Positions 24,790-33,632 of a stretch of 64,000 nucleotides of DNA are shown here, piece after piece (positions within the stretch are counted from its first letter, which is position 1; each line of letters starts with the position of its first letter). The notes below the pieces were generated by a model. The model did not search any database and was not told the DNA's origin. It saw only the letters and a program-made list of their open reading frames with translations. Origin of the DNA: JALZKA01 sp963725035 (GTDB lineage: Bacteria > Actinomycetota > Thermoleophilia > Solirubrobacterales > 70-9); contig CAVRWX010000011.1 in assembly GCA_963725035.1 (NCBI GenBank), positions 372,001-436,000 on the forward strand, read 5' to 3'. The position numbers were made by a program, and so were the translations under genes.

Positions 24790-26439
24790 TTAGGCCAGGC
24801 GCCGCGTGAATGTGGTCTCGAGTGACTCTTCCTCGGTCTCGCCCGGCTTGGTCTTCTCGAGCTTGAGTTCGGCCCGGCGGCCCTCGATGTGGATGGTCGC
24901 GACCTGATTGTCGAAGAACGGGCCCTCGGTGAAGCGCCAGCGCAGGTCCGGGTCGGGAACCCCCGCGGCTTTGGCCATGGCGCGTGTGAGGGCCTCAACG
25001 GGCTTGGTGGTCGCGAGGCGGATCACGCGCCGCTCGTTGGCGTCGAGCGGGTTGCGAAACGGCGAGCAGACCGCCTGGTAGACCGCACTCTTCACGCCGT
25101 CGGACTTTCGAAAGGCCACCTCGGCCAGATACGCATGGTGGACATCGCCCGAGCAGACGACGATCGTCGCGGGCGGCTCGCCCCACTCGCCCGAGCCGGC
25201 GCGCCGGAGGAACTCGGTCATCTTCTTGAACGAGAATCCGAAGGCTGACCAGTGGTCGAAGTCGACGGCGCGGCGCATCTTTTCACCGAGCTTCGACGCC
25301 GCCGACCCCCACGCCTTGCCTTCGACGACCTGCTCGTTCCAGGCTTCAAGCCAGTGAAAGGAACGCGTGAGGAGAAACGGGTCGGAGGCGCCGATCAGCA
25401 GGTGGTCGAAGTCGCCCTTCGCCTTGTCCCAGACCCAGTCGCGCTCCTCGTCGTCGAAGATCGAGCGGCGGTCCTCCTCGAGCACGCGCCCGCCTCGGTT
25501 GTCCATGACGATCACGCGCGTCCGGCAAAGGTCGCGGTAGAAGCTCCACTTGATGCCAGTGCGGTCGTGGTGGGCGCGGTGCGCGTAGTCCATTACGACC
25601 TCGGTCGCGTCCTCGCGGTTCTCGCGCACCTCGTTCCAGGTCCGGTCGTCGGAGAGCTCGGAGGGTGAGAGGTTCCCCATGTGCTGGTAGAGCCAGTAGG
25701 TGGCAAAGCCGGCGACGAGGCGCTTCTGCCACCACTCCTTCCGCTCCATCTCCTGGACCCAGGTGCGCGAGATGTTCCAGTCGTCCGACATGTCGTGGTC
25801 GTCGATGACCATCGCCGTCGGGATCGTCGAGAAGAGCCAGCGCACGAGGGGCTCCGTCCATGACTCGCGGTAGAGGTGCGTGTACTCCTCGAAGTCGAGC
25901 ACTTCCTCGCCGGGCTCCTCAGAGGTGTCGCGGCGCGAGCGGATGAACTCGCGGGTCTTGGGCGAGCCCTCGTCGACGTAGACCTGGTCGCCGAGGAGCA
26001 GCAGGAGGTTGGGCCAGCGGCTCTTTGGGTCACGGATGAGCTCCTTGGCGAGAACGTGGAGGGCGTCGACCTCGCGCCCTTCGTCGTGCTCGTCCTGGGA
26101 GTGGGTGTGAGGGGGCTCGTGCGGAACGGCCATCCGGCACGACCCGAAGGAGACCCGCAGTTCCGTGCCCTCGGAGATGGTGCGGATGCAGGGAGGGGGC
26201 AGGTCGGACTCGGGGTCGGGCCAGGCAAGCTCGCCGTCCAGCTTCACCTCGTACGCGTTCTCGGAGCCCGGCTCGAGATCGTGGATGCAGACGAGCGCGT
26301 AGTGGTGGCCGTCGACGCAGAAGGTCGGCTCGGTGAAGCCGAGGACTTCGACCTCGCAAGCCTCGTCCGTCTCGACCCAGACGGTCGCTTCGGTTTCGTC
26401 CGCGTAGCGGAGCATTGGTCCCACGATCACTTCGGGCAT
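24790..26439 (-). CDS. PhoD-like metallophosphatase
   Basis: 549 residues. Metal-ligand blocks of the PhoD/alkaline phosphatase D superfamily are in order: FGSCR, LLLLGDQVYVDE, VIDDHDMSDDW and VVCSGDVHHAYLAE. An N-terminal beta domain of about 110 residues (VGPMLRYADETEATVWVETD) matches the Ig-like domain of these enzymes. No signal peptide or Tat motif is evident, so it may be cytosolic, unlike classical secreted PhoD. It starts the run PhoD-DUF1015-PduO-OsmC-SDR-NUDIX. Confidence 0.87.
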   Translation of the reverse strand: MPEVIVGPMLRYADETEATVWVETDEACEVEVLGFTEPTFCVDGHHYALVCIHDLEPGSENAYEVKLDGELAWPDPESDLPPPCIRTISEGTELRVSFGSCRMAVPHEPPHTHSQDEHDEGREVDALHVLAKELIRDPKSRWPNLLLLLGDQVYVDEGSPKTREFIRSRRDTSEEPGEEVLDFEEYTHLYRESWTEPLVRWLFSTIPTAMVIDDHDMSDDWNISRTWVQEMERKEWWQKRLVAGFATYWLYQHMGNLSPSELSDDRTWNEVRENREDATEVVMDYAHRAHHDRTGIKWSFYRDLCRTRVIVMDNRGGRVLEEDRRSIFDDEERDWVWDKAKGDFDHLLIGASDPFLLTRSFHWLEAWNEQVVEGKAWGSAASKLGEKMRRAVDFDHWSAFGFSFKKMTEFLRRAGSGEWGEPPATIVVCSGDVHHAYLAEVAFRKSDGVKSAVYQAVCSPFRNPLDANERRVIRLATTKPVEALTRAMAKAAGVPDPDLRWRFTEGPFFDNQVATIHIEGRRAELKLEKTKPGETEEESLETTFTRRLA

Positions 26440-26503
26440 GAGTTGGGTCTACCCGAAACCGATGAAAGCAATTCACAGGCTTGCGGACGACCGAGCCGGG
26501 TAA

Positions 26504-27016
26504 GGGTTCCCAGCGATCAGTGAGGAAACGTCGACAAGGAAATCGGATGGCGACGACGAGTCGCACTCGGAGAAGGTCAATCGCGAGCTGATCGAGCTGA
26601 TCAACGAGTTGCGCGTCGCGCTGGTCGGAGTCCAGGTTCTGTTCGCGTTCCTCCTGGCGGTCCCGTTCGCCTCGGGGTTCGCGGACGTCACGAACTTCCA
26701 GAAGGCGCTCTACTTCGTGGTCCTCTGCTCAACGGCGATCGCGTCGGCACTTCTGGTTGCTCCCTCGGCCTATCACCGCATCAACTTCAGAGCCAAGGAC
26801 AAGGAGCAGATGCTCCGTACCTCGAACGTCCTGATGATCGGTGGCCTGGTCTTCGTGGCGGTCTCGATCGTCGGCGCGGTCGTCCTCGTTGCAGACTTCA
26901 TCTACGGCTCGACGGCAACCACGATCGCCTGCGCGGTGGTAGGCATCGCGCTCTTCGTAGGACTCTGGTTCGTCCTGCCGATCGTGCGGCGAGACCCGGA
27001 GCAAACGCCGGACTAG
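26504..27016 (+). CDS. DUF6328-type four-helix membrane protein (start uncertain)
   Basis: Four membrane helices: GVQVLFAFLLAVPFASGF, ALYFVVLCSTAIASALLVA, MIGGLVFVAVSIVGAVVLVA and ACAVVGIALFVGLWFVLPI. The segment EKVNRELIELINELRVALVGVQVLFAF is the family signature and includes residues before the only canonical in-frame start (TTG 26609). Upstream the frame is open back to a TAA at 26501 without ATG, GTG or TTG, while GTG at 26520 is one base off, so an indel or a rare start is likely. Function unknown. Confidence 0.72.
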   Translation, partial: GFPAISEETSTRKSDGDDESHSEKVNRELIELINELRVALVGVQVLFAFLLAVPFASGFADVTNFQKALYFVVLCSTAIASALLVAPSAYHRINFRAKDKEQMLRTSNVLMIGGLVFVAVSIVGAVVLVADFIYGSTATTIACAVVGIALFVGLWFVLPIVRRDPEQTPD

Positions 27017-27038
27017 CGTCTTAGAACTGAAGTGGAGA

Positions 27039-27112
27039 TCGGGGTGCCCGGATTTGAACCGGGGACCTCCTGCTCCCAAAGGAGGCGCGATACCAGGCTG
27101 CGCCACACCCCG
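27039..27112 (-). tRNA. tRNA-Pro (anticodon TGG)
   Basis: Reading the minus strand, CGGGGTG pairs with CACCCCG; D arm GGCGCAGCCTGGTA; anticodon loop TTTGGGA; T arm GGTTCAAATCC. CCA is not encoded. One C-C mismatch is seen in the anticodon stem (CCTCC against GCAGG). Confidence 0.93.
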
Positions 27113-27178
27113 TGGCTTCGTCAGTGTAGTTCTGGGTAACTTCGGGCGGAGACTTCGATTCTCAGGAGGCAATGAGCA

Positions 27179-27526
27179 ATGGTGGACTTCAAGAAGCTGA
27201 GCGCGCAGGCGAAGGACCTGGTCGAGAAGCGAGGCGGGACCGACGCACTCAAGAAGGACGCCTCCGAGCTCGCGGAGATCGCGAAGGGCAAGGGCAGCCT
27301 CTCCGACAAGGCGAAGGCCGCCGCTGCCGCGCTCAAGGACTCAGGCGCCAAGGACCCCGCGGAGCCCGCCGCTGACGCTGCGCCGGCAGCCGACGCCGGG
27401 CCCAAGCCCGACCCCGCGGCACCCGCCCAAGGCGAGGCAGCCGACCCTGAGCACGCCGAGCGCAAGGCCGAGCGCCGCAAGGAGAGAGCCGAGCGCAAGG
27501 CCGATGGGGACGATCCCGTTTCGTAG
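27179..27526 (+). CDS. Lys/Ala-rich helical protein (antitoxin-like)
   Basis: 115 residues, AGGAGG ribosome site 9 nt before ATG. The first 55 residues (FKKLSAQAKDLVEKRGG, KKDASELAEIAKGKGSL) are amphipathic helix of the kind seen in MT0933/Rv0909-type antitoxins; the rest is an Ala/Pro/Lys/Glu low-complexity tail. No toxin gene adjoins it, so the antitoxin reading is weak. It stands alone between tRNA-Pro and tRNA-Arg. Confidence 0.6.
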   Translation: MVDFKKLSAQAKDLVEKRGGTDALKKDASELAEIAKGKGSLSDKAKAAAAALKDSGAKDPAEPAADAAPAADAGPKPDPAAPAQGEAADPEHAERKAERRKERAERKADGDDPVS

Positions 27527-27543
27527 GGCTACGCTCGCCCTGA

Positions 27544-27617
27544 GCCCCCGTAGCTCAGCTGGATAGAGCGCCGGCCTTCTAAGCCGGATGTCGCAAGTTC
27601 GAGTCTTGCCGGGGGCG
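27544..27617 (+). tRNA. tRNA-Arg (anticodon TCT)
   Basis: Acceptor GCCCCCG/CGGGGGC, D arm AGCTCAGCTGGATAGAGC, anticodon arm CGGCC-TTCTAAG-CCGG with TCT, T arm AGTTCGAGTCT. CCA is not encoded. Confidence 0.95.
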
Positions 27618-27626
27618 CTGAGCCCG

Positions 27627-27995
27627 ATGATCGACCACATCAACATCAACGTCCGTGACTTCGACACGTCGCGCGCCTTCTACGTCCAGGCGCTGAAGCC
27701 GCTCGGCGCCGAGGTGATCATGGAATTCGGCCGCATGGCCGGGATGGGCAATGCCGGCAAGCCGGACCTCTGGATCTCTGAACGTGGCGAGCCGAGCGGC
27801 CCCTCGCACATCGCGATCGCCGCGCCCGACCGCGCAACCGTCGACGCGTTCTACGATGCCGCGATCGCGGCAGGCGGAACCGATAACGGCGCTCCCGGGC
27901 CGCGCCCGCAGTACCACGAGAACTACTACGGCGCCTTCGTTCTCGACCCTGACGGGAACAATCTCGAGGCCGTCTGCCACCTCCCGCCCGACTAG
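27627..27995 (+). CDS. VOC/glyoxalase-fold protein
   Basis: 122 residues from ATG 27627, 10 nt after tRNA-Arg. MIDHININVRDFDTSRAFYVQALKPLG opens the betaalphabetabetabeta module (metal-type His in HINI), GPSHIAIAA marks the second module, and AFVLDPDGNNLEAVCH ends with the usual Glu ligand position. Members include dioxygenases, lyases and drug-binding proteins; the substrate cannot be assigned. Confidence 0.87.
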   Translation: MIDHININVRDFDTSRAFYVQALKPLGAEVIMEFGRMAGMGNAGKPDLWISERGEPSGPSHIAIAAPDRATVDAFYDAAIAAGGTDNGAPGPRPQYHENYYGAFVLDPDGNNLEAVCHLPPD

Positions 27996-28044
27996 CCGAA
28001 AACGGTCGCGAGGGCCCAGCAACCGCGCTACATTGAAAGCCCTC

Positions 28045-28119
28045 GGTGGGCGTAGCTCAGCTGGTAGAGCTCCTGGTTGTGGTCCAGGTGGTCGGGGGTT
28101 CGAGTCCCCTCGCTCACCC
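28045..28119 (+). tRNA. tRNA-His (anticodon GTG)
   Basis: Acceptor GGTGGGC against GCTCACC plus the C that pairs in the extended tRNA-His acceptor, D arm AGCTCAGCTGGTAGAGC, anticodon arm CCTGG-TTGTGGT-CCAGG, T arm GGTTCGAGTCC. CCA is not encoded. Confidence 0.94.
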
Positions 28120-28149
28120 TAAAGGCCTGCAAATCCGCGAAACGGACGC

Positions 28150-28175
28150 GACGGGCGCCCCGAAAGGCACCCGTC
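28150..28175. terminator. GC-rich hairpin downstream of tRNA-His
   Basis: GACGGGCGCC and GGCACCCGTC pair over 10 positions with one C-A mismatch and a 6-nt loop, 30 nt after the tRNA and ahead of the convergent membrane protein's stop. It may terminate both; there is no T run. Confidence 0.45.
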
Positions 28176-28195
28176 GTGAACGTGAGCCAGCGGGG

Positions 28196-28849
28196 TCAAG
28201 CGACTGCGCTTGAACCGGCGTGGTGCTCTCCTGGAGTCGGCACGCGGACGGCCGTGGAGGCTCGGGCCGCAGACCGCGACCTGATCATCCAGACGCCCAG
28301 CGAGCCGATCGCCAGTGCGAGCGGGATTGCGAACGGCGCCAGCAGGGCCTGGAATCCGACCACGCCACCGACGACGATTGCGACGCTGATCGACCTCGGG
28401 AAGGCACGGGAGCGATACCCCGCGATCCCGAACAGCACCCATCCGATTGCGAAGGACAGGTAGCTGGCGATCGCGCCGAGTGCGAGCACCATGGTCGGAT
28501 CGGTGTCGAATGCCGCCGGCGCTTCATCTGCGATCCACGGCACGGCGAACGTCTCGAACCAGAGGTCACCGCCGAGCATCATCGTCCCGACGACTGCGGC
28601 GACGAACGCCGTTGTGCCAAGCCGGCCTGCCTTGTGGAGACCGTGTCCGTATGCGCCGATCAGTGCCAGCATCAACGTGATGAAGCCGGCCATGTAGATC
28701 CCGCCTCCGATCTGGAAGACCGGATCGGTCGACGTCGCGACATGGTCCTTGGGATCGAACGGGAGCATCAGCAGCTGCGCGACGACGATAAGGACGCCGG
28801 CTGTGAGGGCGAGTGGCCCTGCGAGCCGAGTGAGTGGTGAGGACAACAT
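28196..28849 (-). CDS. Six-helix membrane protein of unknown function
   Basis: 217 residues. Hydrophobic segments at about 10-28, 46-66, 78-96, 120-140, 150-168 and 172-190, ending in a basic cytosolic tail. Layout resembles DUF4386-like or anchor proteins without conserved catalytic residues. It is isolated, with 175 nt of upstream sequence lacking a recognisable feature. Confidence 0.6.
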   Translation of the reverse strand: MLSSPLTRLAGPLALTAGVLIVVAQLLMLPFDPKDHVATSTDPVFQIGGGIYMAGFITLMLALIGAYGHGLHKAGRLGTTAFVAAVVGTMMLGGDLWFETFAVPWIADEAPAAFDTDPTMVLALGAIASYLSFAIGWVLFGIAGYRSRAFPRSISVAIVVGGVVGFQALLAPFAIPLALAIGSLGVWMIRSRSAARASTAVRVPTPGEHHAGSSAVA

Positions 28850-29025
28850 GAGATTCCTTTCTTTCGGGTGACACAGGGAAGCTTCCTCCGGCGGATGTGC
28901 GATTCAAATGGGGTTGGCTGGTGTCCTAGGCGCGGGTTCGCCACCGATCGGGGGTGCGGATGGCACGCGGAGGATGTGGTGCTAGCACCCATGGATTCCG
29001 TGCCCAGCTGAGTCACACTGAGCCC

Positions 29026-29373
29026 ATGCCGCGAACCGTCCTCATCGACGACAGCAGCCGCTTCAAGGCGGCCGCCAGGAAGGTGCTGGAGGCCGCTGGC
29101 TATGACGTGGTCGCCGAGGCGAGCGACGGAGAGTCCGGCATCGCCGTCGTCACTGCGGCCAGCCCGGACCTGGCTCTGGTCGACGTCCAGCTCCCCGGCA
29201 TCGACGGCTTCGAGGTCACCCGGCGCCTGGTCGAGGCCGGCTTCGAGGGCGCGATCGTCCTCATCTCCAGCCGCGACCGGTCCGACTTCGGCAGCCTGGT
29301 AGAGGCAAGCGGTGCCAGCGGATTCGTGCCGAAGGCCGAGCTCTCGGCCGAGTCGCTCGCGGCCCTTCCATAG
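29026..29373 (+). CDS. Stand-alone response regulator receiver
   Basis: 115 residues comprising only a CheY-like receiver. The acidic pair IDDSS, phosphoacceptor Asp in LALVDVQLPG, switch Ser in LISSRD and Lys in FVPKAEL are all present. No output domain. It lies 25 nt before a NarL-type regulator and faces a NarL-type histidine kinase, so it probably competes for, or relays, phosphate from that kinase. Confidence 0.88.
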   Translation: MPRTVLIDDSSRFKAAARKVLEAAGYDVVAEASDGESGIAVVTAASPDLALVDVQLPGIDGFEVTRRLVEAGFEGAIVLISSRDRSDFGSLVEASGASGFVPKAELSAESLAALP

Positions 29374-29398
29374 GACCTCGTGCAATAGCGTCCCCGCC

Positions 29399-30043
29399 GT
29401 GAGGGTTGTGATCGCCGACGACTCGGTCCTTTTGCGGGAGGGGCTGGTCAGGCTGCTGACCGAGGCGGGGTTCGAGGTAGTCGGCCAGGCCGGCGATGCC
29501 GAGGACCTGCTGCGCAAGGTCCGCGCGCACAAGCCCGACCTGGCCTTGGTGGACGTGCGGATGCCTCCGACCCACACCGACGAGGGCCTGCGGGCCGCGC
29601 GGGAGATCCGATCGGAGCTGCCCGAGGTGAGCGTCCTCGTCCTCTCCCATGACGTCGAGGAGGCGAACGCGAGCGAGCTGTTCGCGGACAACGCCGAGGG
29701 GCTGGGCTACCTGCTGAAGGACCGGGTTGGTGACCTCGACACCTTTATCGAGGCGGTCAGGCGTGTGGCCGGCGGCGGCTCGGCGCTCGACCCGGAGGTC
29801 GTCTCGACGCTACTCGGCCGGCGCCGCGACGACGATCCGCTCGCGGCCCTTAGCCCCCGCGAGCGAGAGGTGCTGGAGCAGATGGCCGAGGGACGCTCCA
29901 ACGCCGCGATCGCCGAGAGTCTGGTTGTTACCGACCGCGCGGTGGAGAAGCACGTCGGCAGCATTTTCAGCAAGCTCGACCTCGCCTCGGCTCCGGAGGA
30001 CCACCGCCGAGTGCTGGCGGTGCTGCGCTTTCTGGAGGGCTAG
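29399..30043 (+). CDS. NarL/FixJ-family response regulator
   Basis: 214 residues from GTG. Receiver (ADDSVLLREGL, phosphoacceptor in LALVDVRMPP, Lys in YLLKDRV) followed by a LuxR-type HTH (LSPREREVLEQMAEGRSNAAIAE to AVEKHVGSIFSKL). Probable DNA-binding partner of the kinase encoded convergently 9 nt downstream. Confidence 0.93.
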   Translation: MRVVIADDSVLLREGLVRLLTEAGFEVVGQAGDAEDLLRKVRAHKPDLALVDVRMPPTHTDEGLRAAREIRSELPEVSVLVLSHDVEEANASELFADNAEGLGYLLKDRVGDLDTFIEAVRRVAGGGSALDPEVVSTLLGRRRDDDPLAALSPREREVLEQMAEGRSNAAIAESLVVTDRAVEKHVGSIFSKLDLASAPEDHRRVLAVLRFLEG

Positions 30044-30052
30044 CGCCGGCGG

Positions 30053-31783
30053 CTACTCGTACGGGATTCGCGCCTGGACGACCGTGCCGCCGGAATCCCC
30101 GCCGCGCACGTCCAGGCTCCCGTCCAGCGCCTCGACCCGATCGGCTAGTCCCCGCAGGCCCGAGCCCCCGCCTGCATCCGCTCCGCCGACGCCGTCATCC
30201 GCGACTACGATCACGAGGTCGCCGCCGGCTCGAGTGACGCCGATCGTTGCCGAGCTCGCGTGCGCGTGCTTGCCGATGTTGGCCAGGCTCTCGGCGACGA
30301 CGTAGTAAGCAGCCACCTCGAGCGAGCCCTGGAACCGTGTTCCGTCGAGGTCGCTGGAAACCGTCACCGGGACGGATGCGCGCGACGCGAGCGACTCGAG
30401 CGCCACCGTGAGTCCGTGCTGGGTGACCACGGAGGGGTGAAGACCGCGGGCGAGGTCCCGCAGCTCCTCCAGCGAACGGGCCACCTCCTGCCGCGTCTCG
30501 CCCAGGCGGGCGGATGTCGCGGCGTCGGACATGGCCGCGATCTGGCCGAGCTCGAGCGAGATCGAGATCAGCCGCTGCTGTGCTCCGTCGTGGAGGTCGC
30601 GCTCCAGCCGGCGCCTCTCGCCCTGTTCCGCCTCGATCACCCGGCCGCGTGACTCGCTCAGCTCGGTGATCCGGGCCCGGAGCTCGGCTTGGAGCCGGGC
30701 ATTCTCCAGCGCGATTGCACCGGCGGCTCCGACAGAGTCGAGCAGTTGGCGCTCATCCTCCAGAGCAACGTCGTGCAGCAGAGCCGCGACCGGCTCGCCG
30801 TCGGCCTCGATCATGGTGGTTGACCGCCCCGGGTCCGGGCTGGGGACCGCAATACGCTGCCCTCCTGCGTCCGCCCATTCGCCCCGGTCCGGCAGCCAGT
30901 ACGCGAGGACGAGGCTGGGATCGCGGAGCGCTCCGGCGAGTGCCTCGCGGAGGTCGGCGGGCGCCGGGTTAGCGCTCAGCTCGACGAACAGATCGGCGAC
31001 ATCCGAGCGAGCCAGGCGCGCCGAGAGCAGCCCGGTGAGAAACAGGGCAGGTGCGATCCCGAGAGAGACGAACGCGATCCGGTGGATCGTTTCGAGCGAG
31101 GACCACTGGTTGAGGCCGGCGAGGAGCAGAAGAGCGAGCAGCGCCAGCGCCACCACGTACGAGTCGACCAGCAGCGCGATCGGCCGCCGCGAGGGCCGGG
31201 CGCTTCGCTGCCTGCGGGCCAGGAGCAGCACAACTCCGGCCACCAGCAGCGCGATCAGCAACCAGAGCTGGACTCTCTGGATCGACTCGGCCGTCTCGGG
31301 CTGGCTGGTGACTTCGATCAGGTTGTCCGGGCCCGAGCCGCCCAGCAGCAGCTTCGGGATCTGGAGCCCGATCGAGATCGCGTACGCGGCGACCACGATC
31401 ACGCGCTCGAGCGTGCTTCGCAGGCGCCCGGTCGGATAAGCAAGGAAGACGTAGAGGAACATCGCTATCGGAACCAGATCGAAGATCTGGCCGATCGTGA
31501 ACGGGACGTCCTTCGTCGAGTAGGAGCCGGTGGTAATAAACGCAGTCCATCCAGCGACAAGCATCAATGGGCCGAAGCGGCTGTCGGGCCTCCTCCACCA
31601 GGCGATCAGCCCGCCGACGATGTAGGGGAGCGAGATCCAGACGGACAGGGTGCCCTCCAGCCCTGGATCGGCGCGCTGGCTATTGAACGCCAGCCACATC
31701 GTGACCGCGGCCGAGGCGAGCCCAGCGACCCCGATCGCCCAGAGGACAGCAGGCCTCGGGGCCAGGCGCGGCGCTTCCGCCAT
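30053..31783 (-). CDS. Membrane sensor histidine kinase, NarL type (HisKA_3)
   Basis: About 576 residues from ATG 31783 (the open frame extends further upstream but without homology). Roughly eight to ten membrane helices in residues 10-330 form a large sensory membrane module; a GAF-like linker follows (DERQLLDSVGAAGAIALENARLQAEL), then the phosphoacceptor His in ERRRLERDLHDGAQQRLI and an HATPase region with VVADDGVGGADAGGGSGLRGL. Partner regulator genes adjoin convergently. Stimulus unknown. Confidence 0.9.
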   Translation of the reverse strand: MAEAPRLAPRPAVLWAIGVAGLASAAVTMWLAFNSQRADPGLEGTLSVWISLPYIVGGLIAWWRRPDSRFGPLMLVAGWTAFITTGSYSTKDVPFTIGQIFDLVPIAMFLYVFLAYPTGRLRSTLERVIVVAAYAISIGLQIPKLLLGGSGPDNLIEVTSQPETAESIQRVQLWLLIALLVAGVVLLLARRQRSARPSRRPIALLVDSYVVALALLALLLLAGLNQWSSLETIHRIAFVSLGIAPALFLTGLLSARLARSDVADLFVELSANPAPADLREALAGALRDPSLVLAYWLPDRGEWADAGGQRIAVPSPDPGRSTTMIEADGEPVAALLHDVALEDERQLLDSVGAAGAIALENARLQAELRARITELSESRGRVIEAEQGERRRLERDLHDGAQQRLISISLELGQIAAMSDAATSARLGETRQEVARSLEELRDLARGLHPSVVTQHGLTVALESLASRASVPVTVSSDLDGTRFQGSLEVAAYYVVAESLANIGKHAHASSATIGVTRAGGDLVIVVADDGVGGADAGGGSGLRGLADRVEALDGSLDVRGGDSGGTVVQARIPYE

Positions 31784-31810
31784 CTCCTTCTCCTTCCTCG
31801 GCAAGCTCAG

Positions 31811-32362
31811 ATGAGCCCGCCGCGCGAGGATATCTCCCGCTCCGACCATCGGCGTGAGATCCAGGATGTTCCCGTTCCTGAGCCAGGCCCTGAACAGGTT
31901 CTGGTCCGCGTCGAGGCTTGCGGCCTGTGTCACACCGACATTCACGCTGCTCGCGGCGAGTGGCCGGTCAAGCCAGCGCCGCCCTTCATTCCGGGCCACG
32001 AGGGCGTCGGTGTAATCGAGGGCCTCGGTAAAGGGAATCCCCACGGCCTTGAAGTGGGCGAGCGAGTGGCGCTGCCCTGGCTCGGATACGCGTGTGGCGA
32101 CTGCCGCTATTGCAACAGCGGCTGGGAGACCCTATGCCCCGACCAGCTCAACATGGGCTACGCGATGAATGGCAGCTTCGCCGAGTACGCCGTTGGATAC
32201 GCACGCCACGTGGTGAGGGTTCCCGACGAAGTCGATCCGCTCGACGCCGCCCCGCTCACATGTGCAGGCGTCACGACCTACAAGGCGGTGAAGATCTCGG
32301 GCGCCGGCTCATCGAGCCTGGTCGCCGTCTTGAGGTCTGCACGTGCCCCTCCCGCGCACTGA
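31811..32362 (+). pseudogene. Zn-dependent alcohol dehydrogenase remnant (N-terminal domain only)
   Basis: From about residue 18 the frame reads DVPVPEPGPEQVLVRVEACGLCHTDIHAA with PGHEGVG, ACGDCRYCNSGWETLC (structural Zn cysteines) and LTCAGVTTYKAVKISGAG. It then stops matching at about 32314, exactly where the Rossmann domain should begin. The very N-terminus is also unmatched. The intact enzyme is about 340 residues; less than half is left. The end abuts an aldehyde dehydrogenase fragment, implying a deletion that joined two genes. Confidence 0.8.
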
Positions 32363-32904
32363 TCCACGAGTCGATCTACGACGAGTTCATGGAGCGCGTC
32401 TTGGAGCGAGTCGCGGCGATCAAGCAGGGCAACCCGCTCGACGAGTCGACGATGATCGGCCCGCAGGTCTCGGCTGCCCAACTCGAGAAGGTCGAGGGCT
32501 ATGTGACCATCGGCCTCGACGAGGGTGCCGAGCTGCTCGCCGGCGGTGAGCGGCCCGAGATGGACGAGGAGTTTTCCGAGGGCTACTACTTCGAGCCCAC
32601 CCTGTTGAAGGGCCACAACAAGATGCGGGTCTTCCAGGAGGAGATCTTCGGGCCGGTGCTCGCGGTGACCACCTTCAAGGACGAGGCCGAGGCGCTGGAG
32701 ATCGCAAACGACACGCCCTACGGGCTCGGTGCCGGCGTTTGGACCCGAGACGGTTCGCGCGCCTTTCGTATGGGCCGCGGGATCCAGGCCGGACGGGTTT
32801 GGACCAACTGCTACCACCAGTACCCAGCGCATGCGCTTACGTCAGGCCTCCTGTTATCGCGTAGCGCGTTGAAGAACCCGCCCTGCCAGCGGCATGGACG
32901 GTGA
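32332..32904 (+). pseudogene. Aldehyde dehydrogenase remnant (truncated at both ends)
   Basis: Begins exactly at the catalytic cysteine block (EVCTCPSRALIHESIYDEF) and continues through IGPQVSAAQLEKVEGYV, EGYYFEPTLL, FQEEIFGPVLAVTTF and NDTPYGLGAGVWTRD to RVWTNCYHQYPAHA. The NAD-binding half is missing, and so is the C-terminal FGGYKxSG region; after about 32829 the frame is random to the stop at 32904. Together with the preceding gene it marks a rearrangement scar. Confidence 0.8.
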
Positions 32905-33588
32905 TCGCCAAACGCCTCGCATCTCGAACGGCCACGCGTAAATCGGGCTCCCGTCTCGAATAAGTGCAAGCAATCCGGGCTCGCAGAGCTCGTCGGCAGA
33001 CCACTCGTACACGTACTGAATCCTCGGCAGGATCACGGAGAAGTCGAGGAGCCGGCCGAGACGCTGCTCGTTTGCGAGATATGTCTCGACGTTCCGGTCC
33101 AGTGGATACCGGTCGGGCAGCACGCGGCCCAGCGATAGAAACGCACCCGCCATTCCGAGCCGGGGATCGCCGAGGATTCGGCCCAGCGGCGCAAGGCGAC
33201 CAAGCGCAAGGCGCGGCGCGCCCACAAGCGCATGGGCATAGAGGACACGGACGAGCGCGACGTTCATGAAGAACCGCTCCGGGAGGCTCTCCTCGCCAGC
33301 GAGCTCTCTGTGCTCCAGGTAGCCACACACGATGCTGGCGTTGTGAGCGCGATACCAGTTGAGCCCCGTCGGCTCTTCGATGAATTCCATCCACTGCTCT
33401 ACTGCCCGCGACGATGGCTCGCCGCTGAAGTCGCCGGCAAGGGCGACCGATTCGCAGCCATCGCGAAGCAGGCGCTCATTGACTGCTCGCCACCAATCGC
33501 TCCCAGGAGGCGAGCCCCCGAGAGGGTTGAGCAAACCGCGTTCTGCCTGCCAGCGCATGAACGAGAGCGCGGCCCGGCGGAACGGCAA
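32854..33588 (-). CDS. Conserved-looking hypothetical protein
   Basis: 244 residues from a TTG start. Soluble, Trp- and Arg-rich, with FMRWQAERGLLNPLGG near the start, then WWRAVNERLLRDGCE, VEQWMEFIEEPTGLNWYRAHN and a C-terminal half rich in Leu. The frame is open and protein-like further upstream (LDLIAETYRGPTGRAPRH), overlapping the ion channel gene, so the true start may be some 20-40 codons earlier. No family recognised. Confidence 0.55.
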   Translation of the reverse strand: MPFRRAALSFMRWQAERGLLNPLGGSPPGSDWWRAVNERLLRDGCESVALAGDFSGEPSSRAVEQWMEFIEEPTGLNWYRAHNASIVCGYLEHRELAGEESLPERFFMNVALVRVLYAHALVGAPRLALGRLAPLGRILGDPRLGMAGAFLSLGRVLPDRYPLDRNVETYLANEQRLGRLLDFSVILPRIQYVYEWSADELCEPGLLALIRDGSPIYAWPFEMRGVWRSPSMPLAGRVLQRATR

Positions 33589-33632
33589 GTGCCTCGGAGC
33601 GCGGCCGGTCGGGCCGCGGTACGTCTCCGCGA

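Noticed and set aside
27179..27526. Toxin-antitoxin module between the tRNAs
   Set aside because: Only an antitoxin-like helix is present; no toxin gene adjoins.
27039..28119. tRNA-associated integrative element
   Set aside because: Three tRNAs are close, but there is no integrase and no duplicated tRNA end in the window.
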